DNA of 64,000 bases from Mactromeris polynyma (taxonomy: Eukaryota > Mollusca > Bivalvia > Venerida > Mactridae): contig JASFXZ010000008.1 of assembly GCA_032209605.1 (NCBI GenBank), positions 3,100,001 through 3,164,000 on the forward strand. The letters are read 5' to 3'. The translations under genes were made by a program, and so were the position numbers. Each line of letters opens with the position of its first letter. The first letter of the stretch is position 1. The notes beneath the pieces were generated by a model. It was not told where the DNA came from and did no database searches. It was given only the letters and a program-made list of their open reading frames with translations. Positions 1 to 13,260 of this stretch are shown here, piece by piece.

Positions 1-172
1 TGTAAAGCTGAACTGTAACTCGGCTCAGTAGTGACTCTGATTGGTTAAGTTTTGATTGAAGCTGACAGATGATTCATTGCCAACTTCCGAAATAATATTT
101 TGTGTATGGTGTTGTGATACTTTGTGAGACTATCCAAAGAAATGTTTTTAAGGTTACCCTAATTTTCCAAAG

Positions 173-270
173 AAAATGGCCCAAATGTAGAGTCGGACTC
201 AGAAAAGGGCCTGGACACAGAGTGGTTCTGCTCTTCTCTGCAGAACTCATCGGGTGTTGTTAGTGCCTAA
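173..270 (+). CDS. Candidate last coding exon of a gene entering from the left
   Basis: From position 163 a plus-strand frame is open to TAA at 268-270. It reads about 32 codons with coding-like composition, rich in acidic residues and serine (it includes ESDSEKGLDTEWFCSSLQ). A possible acceptor AG at 171-172 follows a pyrimidine-rich stretch, which would give a phase-1 intron. An AATAAA lies 205 bp after the stop. No ATG fits, so it can only be a terminal exon. I recognise no family. It could be chance, since the acceptor ends AAG rather than CAG. Splicing, frame and product are inference. Confidence 0.35.
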
Positions 271-474
271 AAAAGCTAAAATGTTGACTTACTTTCTGCC
301 CCCAAAATTGATTAGAGTTTCCGAAAGCAAACAGTGTTAAAGGGTGGCCTAATTGTTAGATCCATATCAATGAGATGTTTGTCAGTTTTATAAACTATCC
401 AATGACTTACATCCTCCATCCCTCTTATACAGGAAAAATGTAAGCATGTAATTACAACAGCCACTCAATGCTTC

Positions 475-480
475 AATAAA
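475..480 (+). promoter_or_regulatory. Poly(A) signal AATAAA
   Basis: A canonical AATAAA lies 205 bp after the stop at 268-270, at a normal distance for a short 3' UTR. In AT-rich DNA the hexamer is common, so its weight comes only from its position after a candidate terminal exon. Confidence 0.3.
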
Positions 481-500
481 AGTTATCATTATTTCATCAC

Positions 501-1833
501 TTGTACCGTGTACTACATCAATAAGATCATTAAGTTCAACCTTATCATCAGTACATGTGTACTTTGTGTTCATATAAACTTGTATAAATGTAAATTCTTA
601 AAGTAAGGTTAAGTTTAAAATGTGACATTTATTATAATGTGTCTGATACTAAAAGAAATGTATACAGCCAATTAGTTGATAACCCCACTCCCCTCCTTGA
701 CATACATCCCCCACCACCACTCCCCTGCCCCACCAGCCCCGCCCTCCCCACTCTGATTTTTTAACTCACACAATCATGTGAACATGTCGCTTTTCATTGT
801 AATTTAACTTTGAAAACAGGAAGTTTACAATTTATTCATATATTTTATTTTAAGAAATCGTTTATTGTATGATGTGCGATCTTAAGTTTCTATTAGTTGT
901 TAAATTGCTATTAAGTGCGTTGTTTTCTATATAGGAAAACAAAATATCTCAGTATTCACAGTTGATGTATAAAAAAAAATTGGGTATCATCATAAATTTA
1001 TATTCAGGTATGTACCAATATTTACCAAACAATTCAGCTTATGTTTGTACTTTTGGTAAAAAATATATTTGTTTTCTGTAACAGTCTGAACAAATTGGGA
1101 GTTAGATTGAGATTGATTATTCAGTTTTTAGTTCATTTGTATATTTGTATCAGGACTAAGAGGTCACTTATCTGATTTGCAGAAATTTTCAGCATAAATC
1201 GTGTTGTCAGGTCAGGGGGTAGGGAAACTATTGTAATCAGTTAGGTCACAGGAAACATGTTTTATTTTAGCTGGCCTAGTCATGGTATGTTCGTAATTGA
1301 TAGATTTAGCATTATTGATGGTTTGATGTACTTTGTAGAATAATAATAAGGGGTGTTATGATAATTGCATTGTACAGGGATGTTTGAGTGATAATCTTCG
1401 TGTGACAGTTTGACCTCATTTTTATTTAGATAAGGGTCAGATGATGCACAGAACCAATTTATCTTGACCGACAATAAATTTGGGATTTTATTATTGTGAT
1501 ATTGACAGTATCAGTTTACATGATATTTTATGATCATGAATCGTATGTCAGGATGTGTTATAGATAGTACAGTATTTATATCTTGTGTATTATATTCAGT
1601 GGATTTTACAAACTCAACTTTTTTGTTCAGACAATTTCAGTTAAGTTTGGAGCTGCTTGAAATTTAGTAAGCATTTAAATGTTGTATTTAGTTTAAATTC
1701 ATTCATTTTATGCTTGAAACAGGTAATGTATTGAGTAGTTCATGTCTGATGATTGTTGCTAAGCTGAAGCAACGGTAAATCTTCAAGTTGTACATGTGAA
1801 ACCCAGGCACGCCATATGTAAATATAGGCTAGC
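501..1833. other. Spacer with one C-rich tract
   Basis: AT-rich spacer. The only standout is 682-750, with eight runs of three to five C in about 70 bp. I saw no exon with convincing borders. Confidence 0.5.
722..749 (-). other. Potential G-quadruplex (minus strand)
   Basis: Read on the minus strand, the tract gives four or more runs of three or four G with loops of one to five bases (GGGG-A-GGG-C-GGGG-CTGGT-GGGG). This satisfies the usual G3+N1-7 pattern. Folding is inference. Confidence 0.45.
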
Positions 1834-2525
1834 ACTGTAAATATGAGTGTAAATATGAATGTTACACTGTAAATATGAGTGTTACACTGTAAATATGGAG
1901 TGTTACACTGTAAATATGAGTGTTACACTGTAAATATGAGTGTTACACTGTAAATATGAGTGTTACACTGTAAATGTGAGTGTTACACTGTAAATGTGGA
2001 TGTTACACTGTAAATATGAGTGTTACACTGTAAATATGAGTGTTACACTGTAAATATGAGTGTTACACTGTAAATATGAATGTTACACTGTAAATATGAG
2101 TGTTACACTGTGAATATGAGTGTTACACTGTAAATATGAGTGTTAAACTGTAAATGTGAGTGTTACACTGTAAATGTCACGGTGTTACACTGTAAATATG
2201 AGTGTTACACTGTAAATGTGAGTGTTACACTGTAAATGTTAGTGTTACACTGTAAATATGAGTGTTACACTGTAAATATGAATGTTACACTGTAAATATG
2301 AGTGTTACACTGTAAATATGAATGTTACACTGTAAATATGAGTGTTACACTGTAAATGTGAGTGTTACACTGTAAATGTGAGTGTTACACTGTAAATGTG
2401 AGTGTTACACTGTAAATGTCACGGTGTTACACTGTAAATATGAGTGTTACACTGTAAATATGAGTGTTACACTGTAAATGTGAGTGTTACACTGTAAATG
2501 TTAGTGTTACACTGTAAATGTGAAC
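1834..2525. repeat. Minisatellite, 20-bp unit
   Basis: About 34 head-to-tail copies of TGTTACACTGTAAATATGAG. Common variants change ATATG to ATGTG, and a few copies carry a two- or three-base insertion (for example GTCACGG near 2178 and 2419). Those two inserted copies sit in similar local order, which suggests that a block of several units was duplicated. Confidence 0.95.
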
Positions 2526-3111
2526 GTTTTTATACTGTTGAAAGTGTAAATGTTCAGCAAAAACAAAGACTTGATCATTCAGCTTTAAATGACACCTGAA
2601 TACTTTTTTGTTTGATTTCTAAGTCTGTTGTTGTTGTACTTTTATTGAACTCTAACAATTTATTGGTAATTATGAATATATGAAATCCAGAGTTGGGGAA
2701 AGATTTTTCTAGGGGTTCAAACAAAGGTTAATTTTAGATCTGTTGAATGTCAGTCAGATGTAAAATCCTACCTATTTTTGCGATTTTAGCACATTTTTAA
2801 TGGTATATTAATGGGTGTACCACATAATGAGAGGGAAAACCCATATTTATAACCCATGACAATTATTAAAGATTTTCACACAATTTTTGTTATCTTCTGG
2901 AGAACACAGTGATATACCTATACATCAGGGAGAGTAGAGGTGATTTACCTATACATCAGGGAGTCTCTACTCAGAAAATACTTCCTGTTTGTCACAAAAT
3001 ATGATTAATACCTAATTCACCTGAAATATTTGAAGGTACATCAATGCCGGCATGTATCAGTGATCTAGGATATTGTTAGGGCTCCTAAGTAAACATGTTA
3101 TCAAATAAGAA

Positions 3112-3190
3112 CTGTTTAACTCATTTGGTAGAATGCTTGACTGTAGTCAATCAGGATGTCATAGTTTGAATATCAGTTCAGACAGATGAT
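3112..3190 (+). mobile_element. Decayed tRNA-derived SINE head
   Basis: The stretch has the order of a tRNA: a D-arm/A-box-like TTTGGTAGAATGCTTGACTG, an anticodon loop reading GTA between GACT and AGTC, and a decayed B box (ATAGTTTGAATATC in place of GGTTCGAATCC). The 5' acceptor strand and 3' CCA end cannot be recognised, so it is not a functional tRNA gene. A tRNA-Tyr-like source is inferred from the GTA anticodon. Confidence 0.5.
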
Positions 3191-3285
3191 GTGGGCTGCA
3201 GGACAATTTGACTGAAAATAATGCATTCAGTTCCATTTGCCCTCCACCACTTATTGATGTGAGCAAGTTGTATTTACTTGTGGCA

Positions 3286-6200
3286 GAACATGTTAGTACG
3301 GGTTGGTAATGTAGGAACTCTTGAGTTAAGTAAACTGATCACTATACAGAACATGTTAGTACTGGTTGGTAATGTAGGAACTCTTGAGTTAAGTAAACTG
3401 ATCACTATACAGAACATGTTAGTACGGGTTGGTAACTTGGTAATGTAGGAACTCTTGAGTTAAGTAAACTGATCACTATACAGAACATGTTAGTACGGGT
3501 TGGTAACTTGGTAATGTAGGAACTCTTGAGTTAAGTAAACTGATCACTATACAGAACATGTTAGTACTGGTTGGTAATGTAGGAACTCTTGAGTTAAGTA
3601 AACTGAACACTATACAGAACAGGTTAGTACGGGTTGGTAATGTAGGAACTCTTGAGTTAAGTAAACTGATCACTATACAGAACAGGTTAGTACGGGTTGG
3701 TAATGTAGGAACTCTTGAGTTAAGTAAACTGATCACTATACAGAACATGTTAGTACGGGTTGGTAATGTAGGAACTCTTGAGTTAAGTTAACTGATCACT
3801 ATACAGAACATGTTAGTACGGGTTGGTAATGTAGGAACTCTTGAGTTAAGTAAACTGATCACTATACAGAACATGTTAGTATGGGTTGGTAATGTAGGAA
3901 CTCTTGAGTTAAGTAAACTGATCACTATACAGAACATGTTAGTACGGGTTGGTAATGTAGGAACTCTTGAGTTAAGTAAACTGATCACTATACAGAACAT
4001 GTTAGTACGGGTTGGTAATGTAGGAACTCTTGAGTTAAGTAAACTGATCACTATACAGAACAGGTTAGTACAGGTTGGTAATGTAGGAACTCTTGAGTTA
4101 AGTAAACTGATCACTATACAGAACATGTTAGTACGGGTTGGTAACTTGGTAATGTAGGAACTCTTGAATTAAGTAAACTGATCACTATACAGAACATGTT
4201 AGTACGGGTTGGTAACTTGGTAATGTAGGAACTCTTGAATTAAGTAAACTGATCACTATACAGAACATGTTAGTACGAGTTGGTAACTTGGTAATGTAGG
4301 AACTCTTGAATTAAGTAAACTGACCACTGTACAGAACATGTTAGTACGGGTTGGTAATGTAGGAACTCTTGAGTTAAGTAAACTGATCACTATACAGAAC
4401 ATGTTAGTACTGGTTGGTAATGTAGGAACTCTTGAGTTAAGTAAACTGATCACTATACAGAACATGTTAGTACGGGTTGGTAATGTAGGAACTCTTGAGT
4501 TAAGTAAACTGATCACTATACAGAACAGGTTAGTACGGGTTGGTAATGTAGGAACTCTTGAGTTAAGTAAACTGATCACTATACAGAACATGTTAGTACG
4601 GGTTGGTAATGTAGGAACTCTTGAGTTAAGTAAACTGATAACTATACAGAACATGTTAGTACTGGTTGGTAATGTAGGAACTCTTGAGTTAAGTAAACTG
4701 ATCACTATACAGAACTTGTTAGTACTGGTTGGTAATGTAGGAACTCTTGAGTTAAGTAAACTGATCACTATACAGAACATGTTAGTACTGGTTGGTAATG
4801 TAGGAACTCTTGAGTTAAGTAAACTGATCACTATACAGAACATGTTAGTATGGGTTGGTAATGTAGGAACTCTTGAGTTAAGTAAACTGATCACTATACA
4901 GAACATGTTAGTACGGGTTGGTAATGTAGGAACTCTTGAGTTAAGTAAACTGATCACTATACAGAACATGTTAGTACGGGTTGGTAATGTAGGAACTCTT
5001 GAGTTAAGTAAACTGATCACTATACAGAACAGGTTAGTACAGGTTGGTAATGTAGGAACTCTTGAGTTAAGTAAACTGATCACTATACAGAACATGTTAG
5101 TACGGGTTGGTAACTTGGTAATGTAGGAACTCTTGAATTAAGTAAACTGATCACTATACAGAACATGTTAGTACGGGTTGGTAATGTAGGAACTCTTGAA
5201 TTAAGTAAACTGACCACTGTACAGAACATGTTAATACGGGTTGGTAATGTAGGAACTCTTGAGTTAAGTAAACTGATCACTATACAGAACATGTTAGTAC
5301 TGGTTGGTAATGTAGGAACTCTTGAGTTAAGTAAACTGATCACTATACAGAACATGTTAGTACGGGTTGGAAATGTAAGAACTCTTGAGTTAAGTAAACT
5401 GATCACTATACAGAACAGGTTAGTACGGGTTGGTAATGTAGGAACTCTTGAGTTAAGTAAACTGATCACTATACAGAACATGTTAGTACGGGTTGGTAAT
5501 GTAGGAACTCTTGAGTTAAGTAAACTGATAACTATACAGAACATGTTAGTACTGGTTGGTAATGTAGGAACTCTTGAGTTAAGTAAACTGATCACTATAC
5601 AGAACATGTTAGTACGGGTTGGTAATGTAGGAACTCTTGAGTTAAGTAAACTGATCACTATACAGAACATGTTAGTACTGGTTGGTAATGTAGGAACTCT
5701 TGAATTAAGTAAACTGACCACTGTACAGAACATGTTAGTACGGGTTGGTAATGTAGGAACTCTTGAGTTAAGTAAACTGATCACTATACAGAACATGTTA
5801 GTACTGGTTGGTAATGTAGGAACTCTTGAGTTAAGTAAACTGATCACTATACAGAACATGTTAGTACGGGTTGGTAATGTAGGAACTCTTGAGTTAAGTA
5901 AACTGATCACTATACAGAACAGGTTAGTACGGGTTGGTAATGTAGGAACTCTTGAGTTAAGTAAACTGATCACTATACAGAACATGTTAGTACGGGTTGG
6001 TAATGTAGGAACTCTTGAGTTAAGTAAACTGATAACTATACAGAACATGTTAGTACTGGTTGGTAATGTAGGAACTCTTGAGTTAAGTAAACTGATCACT
6101 ATACAGAACATGTTAGTACGGGATGGTAATGTAGGAACTCTTGAGTTAAGTAAACTGATCACTATACAGAACATGTTAGTACTGGTTGGTAATGTAGGAA

Positions 6201-7300
6201 CTCTTGAGTTAAGTAAACTGATCACTATACAGAACATGTTAGTATGGGTTGGTAATGTAGGAACTCTTGAGTTAACGTAAACTGATCACTATACAGAACA
6301 TGTTAGTACGGGTTGGTAATGTAGGAACTCTTGAGTTAAGTAAACTGATCACTATACAGAACATGTTAGTACGGGTTGGTAATGTAGGAACTCTTGAGTT
6401 AAGTAAACTGATCACTATACAGAACAGGTTAGTACAGGTTGGTAATGTAGGAACTCTTGAGTTAAGTAAACTGATCACTATACAGAACATGTTAGTACGG
6501 GTTGGTAACTTGGTAATGTAGGAACTCTTGAATTAAGTAAACTGATCACTATACAGAACATGTTAGTACGGGTTGGTAATGTAGGAACTCTTGAATTAAG
6601 TAAACTGACCACTGTACAGAACATGTTAATACGGGTTGGTAATGTAGGAACTCTTGAGTTAAGTAAACTGATCACTATACAGAACATGTTAGTACTGGTT
6701 GGTAATGTAGGAACTCTTGAGTTAAGTAAACTGATCACTATACAGAACATGTTAGTACGGGTTGGAAATGTAGGAACTCTTGAGTTAAGTAAACTGATCA
6801 CTATACAGAACAGGTTAGTACGGGTTGGTAATGTAGGAACTCTTGAGTTAAGTAAACTGATCACTATACAGAACATGTTAGTACGGGTTGGTAATGTAGG
6901 AACTCTTGAGTTAAGTAAACTGATAACTATACAGAACATGTTAGTACTGGTTGGTAATGTAGGAACTCTTGAGTTAAGTAAACTGATCACTATACAGAAC
7001 ATGTTAGTACGGGTTGGTAATGTAGGAACTCTTGAGTTAAGTAAACTGATCACTATACAGAACATGTTAGTACTGGTTGGTAATGTAGGAACTCTTGAGT
7101 TAAGTAAACTGATCACTATACAGAACATGTTAGTATGGGTTGGTAATGTAGGAACTCTTGAGTTAAGTAAACTGATCACTATACAGAACATGTTAGTACT
7201 GGTTGGTAATGTAGGAACTCTTGAGTTAAGTAAACTGATCACTATACAGAACATGTTAGTACGGGTTGGTAATGTAGGAACTCTTGAGTTAAGTAAACTG
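3286..7300. repeat. Large minisatellite, 63-bp unit
   Basis: About 63 copies of a 63-bp unit starting ATGTTAGTACGGGTTGGTAA. Recurrent variants include GTACGGG/GTACTGG/GTATGGG, ATGTTAG/AGGTTAG and GATCAC/GATAAC. Some copies have an extra ACTTGGTA (71 bp), which breaks the frame. Because 63 is a multiple of three and the unit lacks stops in one frame on each strand, long repetitive open frames appear on both strands (21-residue repeats containing VGNVGTLELSK on plus and LLNSRVPTLP on minus). I treat these as by-products. A block starting near 5101 recurs at about 6496 with the same order of variants. Confidence 0.97.
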
Positions 7301-7490
7301 ACCATATTCATGAACTGTAATAGTTCTTTTCTGAGGAGATGTTGAATATTTGTATGGGACAAATGATTCACCTAATTGTGTTGCTTTTTATCATTTCAGT
7401 CTTAAATTAAATTCAAGAAATGTTCAGTTGACTAATACCATTTTGTGTTCATTGCATGTCTTCCTCATTATATTTTATGCCTCCACTGGT

Positions 7491-8576
7491 TATGGTCATA
7501 TACAGATATACTTTACAGGCATATACAGATATAACTTATGGTTATATACAGATATACTTCATGGTCATATACTTTACGGTCATATACACATATACGTTAT
7601 GGTCATATACAGATATACTTTATGGTCATATACTTTACGGTCATATACCGATATACTTTATGGTCATATACTTTACGGTCATATACACATATACGTTATG
7701 GTCATATACAGATATACTTTATGGTCATATACTTTACGGTCATATACATATATATGTTATGGTCATATACAGATAAACTTTACCGTCATATACAGATATA
7801 CTTTACGGTCATATACTTTACGGTCATATACACATATACGTTATGGTCATATACTTTACGGTCATATACACATATACGTTATGGTCATATACAGATAAAC
7901 TTTACCGTCATATACAGATAAACTTTACCGTCATATACACATATACGTTATGGTCATATACAGATAAACTTTACCGTCATATACACATATACGTTATGGT
8001 CATATACAGATAAACTTTACCGTCATATACAGATAAACTTTACCGTCATATACAGATAAACTTTACCGTCATATACAGATAAACTTTACGTCATATACAG
8101 ATAAACTTTACCGTCATATACAGATATACGTTATGGTCATATACAGATAAACTTTACCGTCATATACACATATACGTTATGGTCATATACAGATAAACTT
8201 TACCGTCATATACAGATAAACTTTACCGTCATATACACATATACGTTATGGTCATATACAGATAAACTTTACCGTCATATACAGATAAACTTTACCGTCA
8301 TATACACATATACGTTATGGTCATATACAGATAAACTTTACCGTCATATACACATATACGTTATGGTCATATACAGATAAACTTTACCGTCATATACAGA
8401 TAAACTTTACCATCATATACACATATACGTTATGGTCATATACAGATAAACTTTACCGTCATATACAGATAAACTTTACCGTCATATACAGATAAACTTT
8501 ACCGTCATATACAGATAAACTTTACCGTCATATACAGATATACTTTACGGTCATATACACATATACGTTATGGTCA
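7491..8576. repeat. Minisatellite, 23-bp unit, two alternating variants
   Basis: About 47 copies of a 23-bp unit in two main forms: GTCATATACAGATAAACTTT+ACC and GTCATATACACATATACGTT+ATG. The forms alternate irregularly. TTTACGG copies dominate the left third and TTTACCG copies the right two thirds, a gradient expected from staged expansion. Confidence 0.95.
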
Positions 8577-8704
8577 ATCAGTTATACACAGATGTCATAT
8601 TGGCAATTATTGTCAACATTGTATCAAGATTGTAGTTTTGGTGTTTTTGATAAACAGGACCTGAACATATGAGCTCTAATTTTTGCCCCCCCCCCCCACG
8701 TCAG

Positions 8705-8782
8705 ACATACAAAGAATGTTGGGAAGTTGTAATACTTGAAATACATGAAGCTGAAGTTGAGGTGACTCTTGTACAAGTTCTG
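8705..8782 (+). CDS. Weak candidate internal exon (26 codons)
   Basis: A pyrimidine-rich tract with a long C run ends in CAG at 8704. The next 78 bases read 26 codons without a stop (TYKECWEVVILEIHEAEVEV...) and end at CTG|GTAACA. Both borders are phase 0. The hydrophobic/acidic alternation looks like beta structure. It does not match the phase-1 junctions of the exon at 22978, so it would not be its immediate neighbour. It may be chance. Confidence 0.18.
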
Positions 8783-9448
8783 GTAACAAACAAACCGTCT
8801 GCTGCAGTAACTCATTATTTCATTTTGTATAAAATGACTCAGTTAAAAATTGAACAGCTTTTATCAGGATTTAGTTGCCCATCTCGCTTTCTCACAGTCT
8901 TTCTTTCTTAATTTCCATTTCAGTTAAGTTCTTTGTTCATGAAACAATAGATCACTGCATTGTTGTGACGATTTTCTTAATTCTTTGAATAATATTTGTT
9001 GCCAATCAATAATTTAAATATAACCTTTGACCCAAGAATCAAGCATTTTAACATTATTTCCGATAAGGGCTCTCTTAACAATTATCAAACAATAGCAGAT
9101 CAGTGTGTCAGTCTGAGAAATTTGACAAGGAAGTTTTTACGATTTGTATTGAAATGATATGCAAATATGTGTTCCATTAAGCGTTTGAGATACAAGAAAT
9201 ATGAATGTTTGCAATTTGATATACAGGTTATGTCATTTGGGATTTATATCTTATCCAGTTTGGTGTTGAATATAATTGTGTCGCATTTAAATACCAGCAA
9301 GCAAAGAATATAGAAGGAAATATCAAATTGTGATTGAGATTATGTCCGAGTGCTGATTATAAAGAGGTAAGGATGGAGTAGACTTTGTATGAAGATTTCC
9401 TTGTTCTGTCCGACAAATTAACGTTATAATTATGTAAACATGGAAACC

Positions 9449-9613
9449 ATAATCATGCTGGTTGTCTAAGGAAAGTACAATGTATTTGAAATGCTAGTTA
9501 CCAGTAATATCATATAATATAGTGTACCTATAATCATGCTGGTTGCCTAAGGAAAGTACAATGTATTTGAAATGCTAGTTACCAGTAATATCATTGTGTA
9601 CCTATAATCATGA
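9449..9613. repeat. Two-copy tandem duplication (about 83 bp)
   Basis: The segment running from TAATCATGCTGGTTG to GTGTACC occurs twice in a row with a few differences. The first copy has an extra ATATAATATA before GTGTACC. This looks like an early stage of array formation. Confidence 0.85.
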
Positions 9614-9918
9614 TTTTGAACAAGAAATGTATATTGCTGATTGGAATTATTGTGTATTTTAAATCAAAATTGGATACAGAGTTATACATTCATGCATGAT
9701 TTGATTTATTTGTACTGTTGTTATACATGGTACAATAATGAACTGGATTATGTCAGATGTTGTACATCTTGTATTTAAGTATGCAAGTATACAGACTTAT
9801 AATTGTCTACTGGTGAATTTATCCATTAAATGCTTGTTTCATTTGATGTATACCTTGCACATTTTTTTGGTAATTAGTGATGTTTTGTATTTATTTATGA
9901 GATGATTAATAGTCTGCT

Positions 9919-9991
9919 CCACAGGCAATTGGCACAAGTTCTTTCCCTTTATTCCATCTAGAGTTCTTTCCCTTTATCCCATCTAGAGTTC
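9919..9991 (+). mobile_element. Fragment of the 34845-35024 MITE family
   Basis: The fragment opens with CACAGG, then has CACAAGTTCTTTCCCTTTA and two copies of a CCATCTAGAGTTC motif. This is the same order as the left half of the complete element at 34845-35024. No right terminal repeat is present, so it is a truncated copy. Confidence 0.65.
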
Positions 9992-10081
9992 AAAGTACTG
10001 GTTTGTTTGGTACCTCAGGTTAGGTTGTTATTGACTGTTGTACAAAACTAAATATAAAGTGTTGGATAATGGAATGACACA

Positions 10082-10988
10082 AACAGTTTAATCAAGTAAC
10101 TTTATGTTTAAACAGTTTAATCAAGTAACTTTATGTTTAAACAGTTTAATCAAGTAACTTTATGTTTAAACAGTTTAATCAAGCAACTTTATGTTTAAAC
10201 AGTTTAATCAAGTAACTTTATGTTTAAACAGTTTAATCAAGTAACTTTATGTTTAAACAGTTTAATCAAGCAACTTTATGTTTAAACAGTTTAATCAAGT
10301 AACTTTATGTTTAAACAGTTTAATCAAGCAACTTTATGTTTAAACAGTTTAATCAAGTAACTTTATGTTTAAACAGTTTAATCAAGTAACTTTATGTTTA
10401 AACAGTTTAATCAAGCAACTTTATGTTTAAACAGTTTAATCAAGCAACTTTATGTTTAAACAGTTTAATCAAGTAACTTTATGTTTAAACAGTTTAATCA
10501 AGTAACTTCATGTTTAAACAGTTTAATCAAGTAACTTCATGTTTAAACAGTTTAATCAAGTAAAATTATGTTTAAACAGTTTAATCAAGTAACTTTATGT
10601 TTAAACAGTTTAATCAAGCAACTTTATGTTTAAACAGTTTAATCAAGCAACTTTATGTTTAAACAGTTTAATCAAGTAACTTTATGTTTAAACAGTTTAA
10701 TCAAGTAACTTTATGTTTAAACAGTTTAATCAAGTAACTTTATGTTTAAACAGTTTAATCAAGTAACTTTATGTTTAAACAGTTTAATCAAGTAACTTTA
10801 TGTTTAAACAGTTTAATCAAGCAACTTTAAAATTATGTTTAAACAGTTTAATCAAGCAACTTTAAAATTATGTTTAAACAGTTTAATCAAGCAACTTTAT
10901 GTTTAAACAGTTTAATCAAGCAACTTTATGTTTAAACAGTTTAATCAAGCAACTTTATGTTTAAACAGTTTAATCAAGCAACTTTAAA
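10082..10988. repeat. Minisatellite, 29-bp unit with internal palindrome
   Basis: About 31 copies of a 29-bp unit (TTTAATCAAGTAACTTTATG followed by TTTAAACAG). Every unit boundary contains the perfect 10-bp palindrome TGTTTAAACA. Variation is mostly AAGTAAC/AAGCAAC. Two adjacent copies near 10830-10870 carry a TTTAAAA insertion. Confidence 0.96.
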
Positions 10989-11156
10989 CTGTTTCACATC
11001 GCTTTATATATTACAAGTTGCTGCACACAGGTTTTAAGTGAAGATATAAGTTGATACATTGAATCATTCTTTACATTATTAGTAACAGTAACCATCATTG
11101 CCTACCTTCAAAAATAGCACAAACTGACAATGTCATTTGTTGGTAATAACAATTAG

Positions 11157-13260
11157 ATAGAGACATTATATACATTGTCCTATATTTACTGTTGTTACAT
11201 TACAATGTTTTACACCGAGTCTGTGTAGGTAGAGACATTATATACATTGTCCTATATTTACTGTTACATTACAATGTTTTACACCGAGTCTGTGTAGGTA
11301 GAGACATTATATACATGGTCCTATATTTACTGTTACATTACAATGTTTTACACCGAGTCTGTGTAGGTAGAGACATTATATACATGGTCCTATAGTTACT
11401 GTTACATTACAATGTTTTACACCGAGTCTGTGTAGGTAGAGACATTATATACATTGTCCTATATTTACTGTTGTTACATTACAATGTTTTACACCGAGTC
11501 TGTGTAGGTAGAGACATTATATACATTGTCCTATATTTACTGTTACATTACAATGTTTTACACCGAGTCTGTGTAGGTAGAGACATTATATACATTGTCC
11601 TATATTTACTGTTACATTACAATGTTTTACACCGAGTCTGTGTAGGTAGAGACATTATATACATGGTCCTATATTTACTGTTACATTACAATGTTTTACA
11701 CCGAGTCTGTGTAGGTTAGAGACATTATATACATTGTCCTATATTTACTGTTACATTACAATGTTTTACACCGAGTCTGTGTAGGTTAGAGACATTATAT
11801 ACATTGTCCTATATTTACTGTTACATTACAATGTTTTACACCGAGTCTGTGTAGGTTAGAGACATTATATACATGGTCCTATATTTACTGTTACATTACA
11901 ATGTTTTACACCGAGTCTGTGTAGGTAGAGACATTATATACATGGTCCTATAGTTACTGTTACATTACAATGTTTTACACCGAGTCTGTGTAGGTAGAGA
12001 CATTATATACATTGTCCTATATTTACTGTTACATTACAATGTTTTACACCGAGTCTGTGTAGGTAGAGACATTATATACATTGTCCTATATTTACTGTTA
12101 TATTGCAATGTTTTACACAGAGTCTGTGTAGGTAGAGACATTATATACATTGTCCTATATTTACTGTTGTTACATTACAATGTTTTACACCGAGTCTGTG
12201 TAGGTAGAGACATTATATACATTGTCCTATATTTACTGTTGTTACATTACAATGTTTTACACCGAGTCTGTGTAGGTAGAGACATTATATACATTGTCCT
12301 ATATTTACTGTTATATTGCAATGTTTTACACAGAGTCTGTGTAGGTAGAGACATTATATACATTGTCCTATATTTACTGTTACATTACAATGTTTTACAC
12401 CGAGTCTGTGTAGGTTAGAGACATTATATACATGGTCCTATATTTACTGTTACATTACAATGTTTTACACCGAGTCTGTGTAGGTAGAGACATTATATAC
12501 ATTGTCCTATATTTACTGTTACATTACAATGTTTTACACCGAGTCTGTGTAGGTAGAGACATTATATACATTGTCCTATATTTACTGTTACATTACAATG
12601 TTTTACACCGAGTCTGTGTAGGTAGAGACATTATATACATGGTCCTATATTTACTGTTACATTACAATGTTTTACACCGAGTCTGTGTAGGTTAGAGACA
12701 TTATATACATTGTCCTATATTTACTGTTACATTACAATGTTTTACACCGAGTCTGTGTAGGTTAGAGACATTATATACATTGTCCTATATTTACTGTTAC
12801 ATTACAATGTTTTACACCGAGTCTGTGTAGGTTAGAGACATTATATACATGGTCCTATATTTACTGTTACATTACAATGTTTTACACCGAGTCTGTGTAG
12901 GTAGAGACATTATATACATGGTCCTATAGTTACTGTTACATTACAATGTTTTACACCGAGTCTGTGTAGGTAGAGACATTATATACATTGTCCTATATTT
13001 ACTGTTACATTACAATGTTTTACACCGAGTCTGTGTAGGTAGAGACATTATATACATTGTCCTATATTTACTGTTATATTGCAATGTTTTACACAGAGTC
13101 TGTGTAGGTAGAGACATTATATACATTGTCCTATATTTACTGTTACATTACAATGTTTTACACCGAGTCTGTGTAGGTAGAGACATTATATACATTGTCC
13201 TATATTTACTGTTACATTACAATGTTTTACACCGAGTCTGTGTAGGTTAGAGACATTATA
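11157..13260. repeat. Minisatellite, 69-bp unit
   Basis: About 30 copies of a 69-bp unit containing TTACACCGAGTCTGTGTAGG and GAGACATTATATACATTGTC. Variants add one base (GGTTAGAG, 70 bp) or three (TTGTTAC, 72 bp). Runs of the same variants recur about 975 bp apart (around 11855 and 12830), so a block of about 14 units was duplicated. Short open frames across it come from the stop-free 23-codon unit. Confidence 0.96.

Larger units (their letters stand above)
8577..10081. other. Spacer with a small tandem duplication and MITE fragment
   Basis: AT-rich DNA between two arrays. It contains a weak exon candidate (8705-8782), an 83-bp tandem duplication (about 9449-9613) and a hAT-type MITE fragment (9919-9991), each listed separately. 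I see nothing else supportable. Confidence 0.5.

Noticed and set aside
388..573. 61-codon minus-strand frame near the left edge
   Set aside because: It overlaps the candidate 3' UTR and poly(A) signal of the plus-strand exon and has no splice signals or recognisable motif.
3476..7371. Long open frames on both strands through the 63-bp array (up to 384 codons)
   Set aside because: They are forced by a stop-free unit whose length is a multiple of three. The two strands overlap exactly, there is no non-repeat coding context, and 71-bp units break the frame at random.
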